Assembly: GCA_013399015.1 (NCBI GenBank)
Contig: VWZX01002268.1
Coordinates: 2,264,861 to 2,328,860, forward strand
Length of the DNA stretch: 64,000 nucleotides
Origin: Galbula dea
Lineage: Eukaryota > Chordata > Aves > Piciformes > Galbulidae
Reading direction: 5' to 3'
The notes under the pieces were generated by a model that was not told the DNA's origin, did no database searches, and was given only the letters and a program-made list of their open reading frames with translations. Every line of letters starts with the position of its first letter. The stretch's first letter is position 1. Of the stretch, positions 27,301-39,215 are shown piece by piece. The translations under genes were made by a program, and so were the position numbers.

Positions 27301-29612
27301 AGTATACCATTTCCTAAAGATAGAACAGTCTATTTACTCAGTCTGAAATTCATATATTTCTTCTTCTAAGAAAAAAGCTATGAATAAGAAACAGGTGAAA
27401 TTTTAGAAGCAAAGACTATCTGAAGTGGAACTGTTTCTAGCTGCACAAACCAAAGAAAATGAAATTGATCTGAAGTGTTTCAAAATAATGCTTTTCAAAG
27501 GCTTATTGTTTAAAATTAATTCTGTGGCAAACTCCACCATTTGTCTCATTTATTACCTAGGAAAGAAAATGTATTCCTCTGTGCTGAGTGTGTAAACAGC
27601 AGAGGCGAGAAGGTCATTCAGCACACAAGCGAAACTCAAAGCAGCTTTTGCCTGATGTAGGTCTACAAAAGCAGCAGTCAACTGGCCATTACTCTGCTCC
27701 TGGTCAGACCTTACCCTTTCTGAACTCTTAGTGCAAGATTAATAAGCAACAGTCCTGGAGCACAGAGCTGGCATACAGAGAGTCCCATAAGTCCTATTTG
27801 TGAAGTATTTGGCAGAGTTTTGCTTATGACTTTATATTCCGTAGAGTGTGTAAATCTAGTAAAAAAACCCCAACAACCTGTTGCAAAATATCATGTAAGA
27901 GTTATAAATACTAATCCTCAGTGGATCAGCTCTGCACTCGTGTGCCCAGGATGTGTCATTCTTTGCCGTAACTGAAAATGTGATAGTTGACGATAAAACT
28001 GAGGACAAAATTCAAAGAAGCTCTGATTTGTTCAAAGTAAAGGTCGTCAGGAATTAGACTCCTAAATTCATGACAGCAACCTATATGCAGCCTTTCCCTT
28101 TACTCTGCTCAAATGCTTCAGGCAAAAAGTTGTGAGTTTTGGTACTCTACAGATCTAACAGCAAATCCATCCTGGTGGAGCTAGCTGTACAGGCACATGT
28201 CAGGAATCCAAAGGCCATCTGGAATCCAGAAACTAGACATCCTTGTGTTTTATGTCCTCATATGAACTTAATTTGTTTGCTGAGCAAGCCTTTTACAACA
28301 ACAACCACCACCAACCAAAAAAAACCCCAACCCATACAAATGAAAAAACCAAAACAACAAAACCCCTTACTGGCAAGAGTATCTGCCAGGGAAAGGAAAG
28401 CGTCCTATGCCCTAAAGGAGTATGAGCCTACAGCCTACAGCTTCCACACCCCCAGTCAACGTCATGGCACCAGCCTCAGCAGGGTATTCAGAGTAGGGAC
28501 ATCCAGCAACCCTCCTCTTAAACAAGGCCACTAAATTGTCAGGTCACAGGGAAAACAGATGAGATCACCTGTTAGTGTAGCTAAGGTCCTAGGGCACTCA
28601 GGATGGAACCAACATTCCAGATCCTGCTACTAAGGTCTACTTGTGTTTTACATTAGGCAATCACTGGATAACACCAGAAAAACAAGCAACAGAGTAATTA
28701 CTCTGAATACTACCTTTAAAGCTAAATACTCCACTTTCACATATTGTAGTACTGCAATCTTAAAAACCTTGCTTTGGATGCATACCAAAGATACTATGTT
28801 ACATAGTCACACTACCTCAAGCTTAGCTCCAGTGACATATTCTGAAACTAAGCTTAAGACTTGTAATCAAAGTATGTCAAGAAAAGACTAACCACTGAAT
28901 TTCTTTGCACTGGGGCAGGCTAACTTCCAGGTTGGGGTCTCCTCTGTTAACATGACAGTGACAGACAAGCAAAGAAGGTTAAATTCAGCCTGCCTTCAGT
29001 TTTCTAAGAAACGCTATTATTTGAGGAAGTAATTTTGTCATATGAAAAAGATACTAAGAAAAGTAGTACAAGAAAAGTGTTTAAAATGAAACCATTTGAC
29101 TCAGATGCAATCTCTTCAACTTTGAAAAGCCCTTCTAAGCATTACTGAGGCTTGTCTGGTTTTTAGCTACTGATTGTTAAGTTATAAATCATTAAGATCA
29201 GAGATTTTTTTTCCCCTGAATAGTCCTTATTTTTAAAAAAGTTAATCTTCAAAATTACTGTTTTTAAAATTACAACTATGGCAAAATAAGCTTTACCTAA
29301 CTGCTTATGGAGTTCTATTTCAGCTTTACATTATTTTATTAATTCTTTGGCTTATTACTTTTATAAACATGATACATACTTGTCTTATTTAGATATCTAT
29401 GAAAATACACATGTACACAGTTACCTACATACACCCTAGAAGCTAAAGAAATGTTCTTATGTACCCTTTACAAACTTCCTGGAATTCAGTTAACATTTAA
29501 CACTTAACAACATTGTATGTATGGGAATAAACAGTAGCAAAAAAACCCAAACCCCACACTGAAAGAGTTGAAAAATTTCACACTATCATTTTGCCAATAA
29601 ACTTACTCGTAC
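21388..29612 (-). other. TAF2 last intron, 8.2 kb, with a CR1 fragment
   Basis: Phase-1 intron, the longest in the window. It holds one CR1 fragment (22312-22663, plus strand), a strongly AT-rich island (about 25740-25860) and A/C-rich tracts near 28300. Human TAF2 has a 41-residue phase-1/1 segment (starting LSKYRPASS) coded in this interval; I searched the minus strand for it by eye and did not find it. Confidence 0.75.
22312..22663 (+). mobile_element. CR1 LINE 3' fragment, about 350 bp, plus strand
   Basis: Starts TCTGGAAAAGAAAAGGCTC, continues with GGAGACCTTACGGCTCTCTA, then CATTGGAACAGGCTCCCCAG and GGTTGGACTTGATGATCTTA, all in CR1 order. It has lost the terminal octamer repeats and is 5'-truncated. 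It is antisense to TAF2. Confidence 0.93.
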
Positions 29613-29718
29613 CTGGTGTGGATGGTCTCTCCAACATATTCAAATGGTGGTAAATAAAGGCTTGACTGTCGTGAACTGTGTCCATATCAATTTCCTCCTC
29701 TTCTTGAGAGTTTGAGAA
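29613..29718 (-). CDS. TAF2: TAF2 exon, human residues ~1037-1072
   Basis: 106 nt encode FSNSQEEEEIDMDTVHDSQA then YHHLNMLERPSTP and one base of Gly. The acid-rich patch followed by a conserved short helix (AFIYHHLNMLERP) is the best conserved part of the TAF2 tail. The acceptor is ATCTTAG and the donor GTACGA. It was found by homology and phase. Confidence 0.96.
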
Positions 29719-30129
29719 CTAAGATATCAGGGGAAAAAAATAAGCAATGCTAATAACTTATATGAATATCACTAAATAGAACTTAAAATATTTTTGCTGA
29801 GGTAAACTGGGGGTGAGAGGGAAAGGAAGTGATATCTACCACTGCAAAGAAATACAAATTCAATAGAATTAAAAAGGGTCAGTGTCTTTTCTTCTTTCTA
29901 ATTTACCATGAAGCTGTGTGAATAAGAGTATTAAATGTCAACTTTAGTTCTTGCCAGCCAATAAAGAATCCGATGGGAAGTGATTTTGCCAAAGTAAGCA
30001 TAACAACTACTGTCTGCTTATATACAACATGTCTTTTGTTTGAAAACAGCTTTAAGGGAAGTCAGCAGAAGCCACTGCTGTTATTCTGAATACCCTACAT
30101 ATTGCGCAAGTTGAATTTCCATTTCTTAC
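29719..30129 (-). other. TAF2 intron, 411 bp
   Basis: Intron between the candidate cassette and the FSNSQ exon. Nothing else recognised. Confidence 0.75.
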
Positions 30130-30282
30130 TCTGATTTTGAGTTTGACTTTACTGTCTTCATTCTTCTCTAGTATTTGCCCTGGCTCCAATGGAGACCCGA
30201 GTGGCATATCAGCCTTCCTCTTCACCCCCTGCTGATGACCAGAAATGCTGGATGCTGTTTCCTTAATAAGATGATCATCCTC
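30130..30282 (-). CDS. TAF2: Candidate TAF2 tail cassette exon, 51 codons
   Basis: 153 nt stay open in the TAF2 frame and encode a segment starting EDDHLIKETASSISGHQQGV and ending NEDSKVKLKIR. The acceptor (ATGCTACTTCAG) and donor (GTAAGA) are both good. Both ends are phase 0, exactly matching the flanking exons (QNT before, FSNSQ after), so inclusion or skipping keeps the frame. The polar, mixed-charge composition fits the disordered tail. I do not recall it in the human canonical protein, so it may be a lineage-variable or alternatively spliced exon. Splice sites, phase and codon content support it; expression is unproven. Confidence 0.75.
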
Positions 30283-32903
30283 CTGAAGTAGCATTAAAAG
30301 ACCAAAATTAGAAGATAGCAAGAGCCATGTTTCAGCCTAAAAGAGACCTGATAGCTGAAAACAAAGTTTTCCCTGTAGTACAGGCAAAAAGTGTTTTCTA
30401 AAACCCCTTATGGATTTGTGCCAACCTCTCCTACAAACATAGTTTCTCTTTACTTCTAACCCTACTCCCTCTGCATATCTAGCATTGGCATCTTCTCTGT
30501 CCCTTCTCACAATCATGGTACTGTTGGTGTGCAACAACATTTTCTGCCTCTGAATAGCCTTTCTATAAATCTGTGCCTCGCAGACTCAGTCCAAATCTCA
30601 GTTGAAAAACTATGACAGCCTCCAACCTACACATGGGATTTATCGAAATCTTCCTATAGTTAGCTTTAAAAACTGGTTACTTTATTGAATACAAATCATA
30701 ACAAGCATTTATAATGTGGGGGTTATTTTGATTTCTCAACAGTATTAAAATATAGTTAAACTGTTTTGTAAATTACTGCTTAGATTATCAACAAAAACAG
30801 GGTCAAAGGAATATAAAAACAGGAGAGTTTACTAAGTTATCCTTATAGTCATAATAGGAGGCAGGTGTTCCCACAAGTCAATACACAAAATACAGAAGGC
30901 AAAACTAAAGTATCCACAGAAGCACACATCATGAAAAGCCCACAAAAAACTAGATAAAAGCCATACCCATAGATTCTCAAGAGCATATGCTGCTCTATTG
31001 AACTGCTCTTCCTCTATCCTACAAAGAGTATTTTAGCCCCACAAATTCTTACTCTGAGTAATTCAAATTCAATTTTATGAAGTGATTAACTTGTAGTGTC
31101 CTCAGCAAATTCAGTGCCACAAGTCTATCTATTGATTTTAACACATTTGTGCTCTCAGAATATACAGTCTACTTTAAAAGATTGAGTTGGTCTGATGGAT
31201 TCTGTCACCTGTTACTTCTTTTTTCCACTCAAATACATACTTCCCTTTTTTTATTCCTATTATTTAACTCAACATACTGCTGGTTGTGAAACACTTTTGG
31301 ATAAGTTTTGGCTGATGTGGGAGGCAGTCTTTGTTTTATGTTACTGGCTTATTTTTTTTACAAGGAAAATCAGTTCCCTGGAATCTGAGGGAGTTACAGT
31401 GAAAATGATAACCTTACAGTAAGGGACAGAATACTGGAGATAAGGCATAGGAGAAGATATGAGGGATGAAGCATGAATTGAGGCTTATATTAATGCTGTA
31501 TTTTCACACTAGTATAAGCGAGTACTGCTGCTACAAGAAGCAGCCTCTTCCTCACACACTTCTGTCCTGGGTTACCACAAGCATTTGTATAAACTACATG
31601 ATGCACTGGACCAAGTAACTAACACTGGCAGGAAATGTGTGTTCAGAAGAAATGTATTTTTTCAATCAGACCCTCCCCCAATTCAGCTTACTATGCAGCA
31701 ACAACTGTGCTAGCACAAGGGAGTGGACAGTATAGGAAAAAAGAAGAGCAAATTTTTTTTATTAAGGTTGTCTACTAAAAATGTTTGGATGTTCCTTGAA
31801 TTGCAGCCTAAAAATCTGCTAACAAAATGTCTCCCGTCATTTTACTCTGACCTTTCCATGCAGGAAATCAGGACTTATTACATGTTGTGCAAATACATAG
31901 AAAAGCTCTAATATTATTTGACTCCATCACCATTTTCTCCCCCTACTGGAAACAGTCTGCAAGGTACTGTGATAATTTGCACTCTCAGTATACTTCTGAA
32001 TAAAAGTGATCTAGCAATTAACCGTAGACTGATAAAGTAACAGTAAAGCATCCCACTTAAAAGGGTAGAAAGAGTTTAAAGCATGCTAACTACATGTTCA
32101 CAGTCTCTTTCAGGATTTACTCCAAAGCAGTTTCAATCTAATGTAGTTTTTGAAACTGTTAAGAAAATCTCTCATCACTTCCAAGTCTATTGAGTTTTCC
32201 CCCCTCATAATTAAAATTTTCCAACAAAAAGACTTAGTCTTGCAGCAGTGGCAGTTATTCTTAAGAATATTAAAGTATGACTTGAATAACTTATAAGACT
32301 TATTTTCTAACTACACAATGGATTATATGTTAGGATTGAAGCCTTTGAAGCCAGAAAAATCTCAAACTTAATGTATGCAATTTTTCAGAAGTTGTTACAA
32401 ATCCTTCAGAGCATAGTACTAAATCAGACTAAAATGTTTGATGAAGATGTGCTAAAGCTGCTCATAAAGAGATATATCTATGTATTTTGAGACATAAGAA
32501 ATTTACTGATAAAAGGTTTTGTTTTGGAAAATTGTGGAACTTGCCTACAAGCAACACTATTAGTCTAATAGGAAAAAATTTTCATCACAGCATCAAACAT
32601 TTCTGTGAATACCTTCATGTCTCATAAGCAACATACAAAAAGTTTAATAAAGAACAGAAATGATGAGACTAGAAAAACAAGTAAAAAGCTTGCATATGCT
32701 ATGCAAAACAGTTAAAAAAAAAAAAGGAAAAAAAAGCTATGGTATGGGCCAGCTTCTCAAGTGGAAGGAATAAAGAGTTATAAGGTGTAAAGGTAGCTTA
32801 GGTAAAGCATGAGAAGATTGAACACAATACAAAATTAAATCAGCAGCCAAGTCAAGGACTCTAAGCCAGCTGAATGGGATGTATGCAGATGTTTTGTGCT
32901 TAC
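30283..32903 (-). other. TAF2 intron, 2.6 kb
   Basis: Phase-0 intron upstream of the candidate cassette exon. It is AT-rich with an A-run near 32713. No known repeat recognised. If the cassette is skipped, the intron extends to 29719. Confidence 0.75.
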
Positions 32904-33133
32904 GGTGTTCTGAAATCCTACTGACTGTCCATGATTGTTAGTAACATTCACAGGTTCCTGGTTATTTCCCACCGATTCAGGGATAATTGTTGGATTAAGA
33001 ACAGCCTTCTTTTCTTTGAGATTAAGAACAAGTCCAAGCTCTGGTAATGGTAAACAAGAAGGTCTGCTGAGGCCAAAAAGTGTGAAATAGAGGTCCACAG
33101 CACCACACCGTAATCTCCAGTCATGTGAAGTTC
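32904..33133 (-). CDS. TAF2: TAF2 exon, human residues ~960-1036 (start of tail)
   Basis: 230 nt finish Gly and encode TSHDWRLRCGAVDLYFTLFG, then SRPSCLPLPELGLVLNLKEK, ending SVGFQNT at phase 0. The first half is highly conserved. After IIPESV the sequence diverges from human (NNQEPVNVTNNHGQ) with no length change, marking the start of the disordered tail. The acceptor is TTTTAG and the donor GTAAGC. Confidence 0.97.
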
Positions 33134-35602
33134 CTAAAATCCAAAAGAGATTATTGTTAATACAGAGACACGATCTTCTCCTCCCTTACAAATAAAACAG
33201 TCTTAAGTGATCTGGACCTACCAGAGTATAGTATTTTCTGTGCTTAAGATACATTATCCCTGCCTCTTATTGGCTCAAACTCACCAGCCACATCCCATTT
33301 AAAAGGCAGGCTTTAAGTTGTTTGGGCTGTAAGCTGCACATGTTTAGCAGAATAAGGCTGGGAAGCTAAGTGCTATAATAACATAATGAAAACTAAAATG
33401 AAAATGATAACACCCATATGCTTTTATTTTTGTAGTTTCACTTTAAGTTTTACTGTCAGACAATTAAATAGAACGTTTTGTTCCCAAACCGGCTTCCCAT
33501 ATCAATGGATTTTCTTGCACTTGCCTATGTATTCCATGAAATGTAGTAGGAGCCTTAAGCATGACTGATCTTTACCCTCTGAGAAACACACTGACAGACA
33601 ACACAAACCAGCAATGCATTAACATGCTTTTGGATGTCACTACTGTCATATAATTCACTGGATAATCAACACTTTAATTTGTATTCATACCGGATATATG
33701 TATTCTTACTTCACAAAGCCATACTTCACTGATCTTATTTTTCACTGTGAACTGTATTGCTTTTATATCTTCATCTACAAATAGTCACATTTGGCACCAA
33801 TCACAACAGAAAGACATCTAACATCTGGTGCAACGCTGCAACTACAGTGACTCTGGTGTCAGCTCAGCTCAGCTCTTGACTGATTACAAGTTTATCGAAC
33901 ATGTTGTTCCACAGCAGGAATAGAACTATATCTGGTAAACAAGAACACAGATGTGCCAACTGCCGTATTAATGTGGCTGTGAAAAACTTAGCACAAAATA
34001 AGATTACAAGGTCCATCCCTGTAAATACTGAGTTTCTTGGGGCCAAATAGTGTTTTGAGTAAGCTTAGCTGGACACACACGTATCCAGTTACAAGTGAAA
34101 ACAATGTGAATATTAATCTGGACATTGTTACCATTAAAATACAGAGACTGTCTCACACATTCACAAATATTAATGTCAAAATATTAGAATAGTTTTAAAA
34201 ATAAATAATTTACTCAACTAGTACATCTTAAAATGATATGATGAATTGCTGTTACACAGAATCACAGAATGTTAGGAGTTGGAAGGTACCTCAAAAGATC
34301 ATCTAGTCCAACCCCCCTGCCACAGCAGGATTCCCTAGCCCACGTCATACAGAAGCACGTCCAGACAGGTTTTGAATATTCAGTATCTCTCTCCTTTTCC
34401 AGTGGAACAGCTAAGCTTAAATAGGACTGGTTGCTGCATTTCCCTGCAACCTTTGGAACTTGTGAGCATTATCCAATTTAATGCAGATTAACACGGGAGG
34501 GGGAAATTAGATACATCAATCAGAGTCTGTTTCCTATTCCATGTGCTTACTTTAAATGAATGCAATTCATGACTCTAGAATGATGCAGCTTTAAACCTGG
34601 CTACTAACTTGTCTCACGTTAACAAACGTTTTTTTCAAGGCACCCTGGAATGCTACAGTTATCCCTTACAGAAAATAAATTGAAACATTATGTCATCTTG
34701 GTGCATAGAAATTTAAGTACTTCGAGACCCATGAATCATAATAAGAATGTATACCCTATTTGTTACTTGCAAAAGAGGTAATGGTTGTAAGTAACACTGC
34801 ACACACTCTTCTCTCAAGAAAAAGGAAAAACAGACTCTGATGAGAACATCAAAATTGTTTATTTTCTGTGCCTGACACTTGGCAAATCCTACGAAACTGA
34901 ACTACTAGTAGTCTCCCCACTTCAGCCCCTGGAGTGTAGCTGTAAACTTTTAAACACTAAAAATAATGCTACACAGAGAACAGACAGCCTTCAATGACCT
35001 AAAAAAGCTACATAAATGTTTATATGTAATCTATGTAGGTAATGTGCCAGATGTTGAAGGGCAGTTTGTCAGGACTGGATAAAACTGCTTCAGTAATGAA
35101 AAACAGGTCAATGGTAAAGATGCAAGCCCTTCTCTCATTAGGATGTTTCTTAATCACAGAAGGCAAATTGAGCCTTAGGCTTATAATACACTTCTAAAAA
35201 TCTTTTAAATTATCAATACAAATGTTATCCTCTCATATTCTCTCAGAGTTTAGTTAAAGACAACAGACTAACTAATCTAAAGCAAACTGTCAAGAAAAAG
35301 GTAGCAGATGCCATTATTTGAGGAAACATTTGCTTTGAACATATGGGTCAAAGAATCATTCTATGCCAAAGTACATAAAAGCACACTACAGTTGTAGACA
35401 AAAGAATGAAAAGCAAGGTTTGTTACCTCATTTCACTGAGAAGGTTCTGGAGGTACATACATGATACTGAACTTCTGAGACTTCAATTTCCAACTACTGA
35501 AACTAAGAGAGCTCTTGGCACACTCTGAAGCAAGTCTTTAATACTTACTTCAAAAAACCTTACAACAAAAAACCCAACAAAACAACCAAATAAAAAACCA
35601 AC
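33134..35602 (-). other. TAF2 intron, 2.5 kb, with a CR1 fragment
   Basis: Phase-1 intron. It starts with a U-rich segment after the donor and contains a short CR1 3' fragment at about 34255-34405. Confidence 0.85.
34255..34405 (-). mobile_element. CR1 LINE 3' fragment, about 150 bp
   Basis: Plus-strand text ACAGAATCACAGAATGTTAG, then GATCATCTAGTCCAACCCCC and CACGTCCAGACAGGTTTTGA, is the reverse complement of a CR1 3' end. It is 5'-truncated. Confidence 0.88.
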
Positions 35603-35712
35603 CTGAATTCATCAGTTTCCAAAGCTGATCTACCAAAGCTTCGTTACATAAAGGGGACTCCATGTTCTTGGTAAAAGGTGGATTTTTTGTCAGCATATCC
35701 AGGATCTTATGC
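35603..35712 (-). CDS. TAF2: TAF2 exon, human residues ~923-960
   Basis: 110 nt finish Arg and encode HKILDMLTKNPPFTKNMESP to WKLMNS, ending one base into Gly. The acceptor is CTTTTTCAG. The donor GTTGGT is weak and is followed directly by a U/G-rich stretch in the transcript. Apart from one residue (NML to DML) it matches human. Confidence 0.97.
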
Positions 35713-37296
35713 CTGAAAAAGAAATAGAAAAAAGCTTCCTTATTAAATCCAAATGAATACACTAAGAACACAAAGCCTGTTCAGTTTCAATATTCCTACA
35801 AATTTATTAAATACAGGATTCCTTCAAAAATTTTAACCAATGTTTTATGCTTTTAGCTCTTCCTTCTGTCAGCAGTATGCATAGATATGGATTTATACAG
35901 GGCTTTATTAGTAATAAAACTTTAAGATTAAAAGTTAGGTGCAAAGCAGCAGGATGTTATTAGACATAATTTTTAACAGGTACAAAATTGTAGACTACAC
36001 TCTATTTTTCTACTTAGTAATCTTTTTTGCACAATGACTTGATAATTACAAGGAAAAGGCAACACTGGCAAATAAACTCCTTACATACTGACACCGAAGA
36101 ATTTTTAAATAACTTTAAATGTTTATGACTGATACAAAATGTCAAGACCAAAATCAGTGACTTGTACATTTTTCTGGAAAGGAACATTGTCACCTCTTAA
36201 GTTACACTGGTGTATATGGATTCTGCATTTACCATGTTTGCTTACAATATTTACACATTGAGCTAAAAGCAGACACATTTTCCCCAACTTACTTTCTTTA
36301 AACATGGCCTTTAAAACATATATAAATGAGAACAATTATTTGATCCATTACTTATTATTTTAACTATTTTCCCTGTAGAGCAAACTTTCCCCTTGCTGTC
36401 TTACAAATTTGGGACAAGAAAACTATTTGGTTTTTTTGGTTGGTTGTTTTTTTTGTTTGTTTTTTTAAGAAGAGGCTTACACATTGCACCCCACTCAAAA
36501 TTTAAACTCCTTAAAAAGATACAAATCAAATTAAAACTCCTTCCTAGATTAAAGCTAAATCTCCAGTGAGTCTAACTGTATCTACATTCATTAAGAAGAA
36601 TGACAGAAATAAAATAGAGAACAATCTTGTAGCTATGGTCTTTGTTAAGAAATCACCTAAAGAGACAGTAAAAGTAATACCATTTATTCTTGAACCTCAG
36701 TATTTTCATGTTAGCCATAAGAAAAAAGTGTTGGTGAAAAACAATAATTATGGACCTTGGTGTTCAAAGGTTTATAACGAATGTGCTAAAATATCCAGTC
36801 ACTCATTGGTGAAAATAAAGTTGAAACAGGCAACACTAGAAATAACATTATTTTCATGTTATCCTTTCACCCCATCTACAGTCTAACAATTGCTTTACAC
36901 CCCTTGCTGGCAAAAGATTGTGTGCACTAGGTCTCAACCTTTATCTTTTCTAAATATCACAGTGTCTTTTTGCTATATGCAACATCACATTTATATACTT
37001 TATTCATGATCAGGAAATGACCCTAACTTCAGACTTCTACCACATGGGCAGAACATAAAAAAAAAAGAAAAATAACATATTGGAGAGTAAGAACAGACTA
37101 CTTTTTTTTTTGAGATATGAACTGCTGAAACATCAAAACATGTTTCAATTTATATAAAATAACAAGAACAAAAAACTGTTTTGTGAAGAAGTATTAACCA
37201 GTTACACATTTGATCTATCCTAGTGATTCCAGCCCAAGAATTTACTTGGTAGTTCCAGCATTAGTAGAAATACTGGCTCTGTATTAACTTACTAAC
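35713..37296 (-). other. TAF2 intron, 1.6 kb
   Basis: Phase-2 intron. It has a T/G-rich tract at about 36428-36468 on the plus strand (A/C-rich on the transcript). No transposon of known family seen. Confidence 0.8.
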
Positions 37297-37366
37297 CTTA
37301 TGTAGGGCACAGGATCATTCTGGACCATAGTAAGCAGCCACTGTAGCTCTTCATAGCTCCTATCAA
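37297..37366 (-). CDS. TAF2: TAF2 exon, human residues ~900-923 (70 nt)
   Basis: A short exon with split Val and Arg codons encoding DRSYEELQWLLTMVQNDPVP then YI. The acceptor is CTTTGCAG and the donor GTTAGT. It lies in the last part of the helical repeats. Human has NMIQ for TMVQ and YV for YI. Confidence 0.95.
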
Positions 37367-38416
37367 CTGCAAAGAAAAATAAATGTCTACAAATACACAT
37401 AAACTGGAAGGATTTTGACCAAGATAATCACAAGTTCCTGAAGTAGCATACAAAGAGCTTGAATCAGTGCAATTAAGAGGAATTTCATTAGTTATAGTGC
37501 AAATTCAAAGGAAAAGCTGGTTTACTTTACAGTGAAATAGAAACATGCATAAAACTCCTTCATGCCTCAATCGTTCAATAACCACCAACTTGACTACTAG
37601 CAGGCAATCGTTTAAATTATAGTACAAGAATCAGTACTTCAGTTCTATTAGGTCTTTAAATACTTTAGTCAACTAGAACTTAAGTTCTTTTCCTGGGTTG
37701 GGAGGAGACATCCAAGCAATTAAGTACATTATAATATTGCTTAGAAGATGGCTGAATAGTCCTTTACAGGCCACTTGTAAGTCAGGTTCACTTTTCCTAC
37801 AATTCAACCAAAACAGAATTGGTTACAATGGTGAGGCACTGAACTGGTCTAAGGAGCCTTCCTTAGAGGAAGAGTGTATTAGCTCACATTCTGCATCATT
37901 TAGACCATGGTTACATAGTTCTAGATAATGCCAGAGCAAATTTGTATCCATACAGATTAGAACAACAATCTCAGATTTTTCTTAAAAAATCAGAGGAATC
38001 TTTGGAAAACTATGCCTAGGATATTTTTTTAAGGACTTTGTGACTGCCTGTGCTTAACTCTATGCACCTTGCTTGGGACAGAAGGCAGTTAGAACACTGC
38101 ATACAAAAGTTGTTTTTGCATGTAAGAAAAATAGTATTGTACAACCATGCAGCAGACTCACAACATGGCAAACACATCAAGTTACAATCATAAGCAAGCT
38201 GCAATTATATCGACTGCTAACATAAAAGAACTTTAAATGGTTTCTGATCAGAAAATGAGAAGTCTAGGAGATGAATCCTTTAGGCTGACAGCATGGGATA
38301 ACAGAAACAAGAAGCACTATACTTTTGTCATATTTCTATAGCAATTACAAAAACTTTTGGGCAGCAATAACAAATTAAACCAGACCTTGGGCAGAAAAAA
38401 TCTTATGAGCCAGAAG

Positions 38417-39215
38417 GATCACAGAATCATGCAACAGCCTAGCTTGGAAGGAATTTCAAAAGATCATCTGGTCCAACCTTTCATGGAAAAGGGAGCCCAG
38501 ATAAGATTATCTAGCACCCTGTGCAACTGCCTCTTGAAAACCTCCACAATGGGGACTCCACCAAGCCCCTGGGGCGGTTGTGCCATTGACTGATTGTTCT
38601 CACTGCAAAACATTTCTCTTATATCAAGATGAAATCTCTCTTGGTACAACTTGTACCTATCGCCTCCTATCCTCTCCATGTGGCTCTTTTTGAGGAGAGT
38701 CTCCATCCTCTTTGTAGCCACCCTTTAAGTACAGGTGTATTGTGATGAGGTCTCCCCTAGCCCTCTCGTTTCCAGGAAGTCAAAAACCTAGCTCCTTCAG
38801 TCTTCCCTCACAGATCAGGTTCTCCAGCCCTCTGATCATCTCAGTGGCCTTCCTTATGCCCCCCCTCTCTCATCTGCCCACTTCTTTCTTGAATTGTGGG
38901 GGGCAGAACTTGACACAGTACTCCAAGTGTGGTCTGACAAGCACTCAGCAAAGTGGGATCATGATCTATCTCTCTCTGCTAATAATGCCCCTGTGGATGC
39001 AGCCCAGGATCTGATTTGCCTTCACTGCTGCAGCAGTACACTGCTGACTCATTATCATCTTGCTGTTCACCAATGACTCCCAGGTCCCTTTCAGCAATGC
39101 TGCTCCTTCCTGAGTATGGCTCATAACCCAGTCTCCAACCCATCTCATAGACCACCCATCCTGTTTGTATCTTGCTAGTTTGTCTAGGAGAAGGCTCTGT
39201 GGAAACAAAAAATGT
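38417..39215 (-). mobile_element. CR1 LINE, 3' part, older copy, minus strand
   Basis: Starts ATCACAGAATCATGCAACAG and continues through GATCATCTGGTCCAACC and the diverged CR1 body. The left end (3' of the element) is clear. The right end is estimated from the segment TTTGTCTAGGAGAAGGCTC. It carries more changes and frame breaks than the copy at 40646. Confidence 0.88.

Noticed and set aside
28139..28534. 131-codon plus-strand open frame in the last TAF2 intron
   Set aside because: It runs through an A/C-rich low-complexity tract (repeated Thr, Gln, Lys, Pro), has no homology that I recognise and no splice or promoter context.
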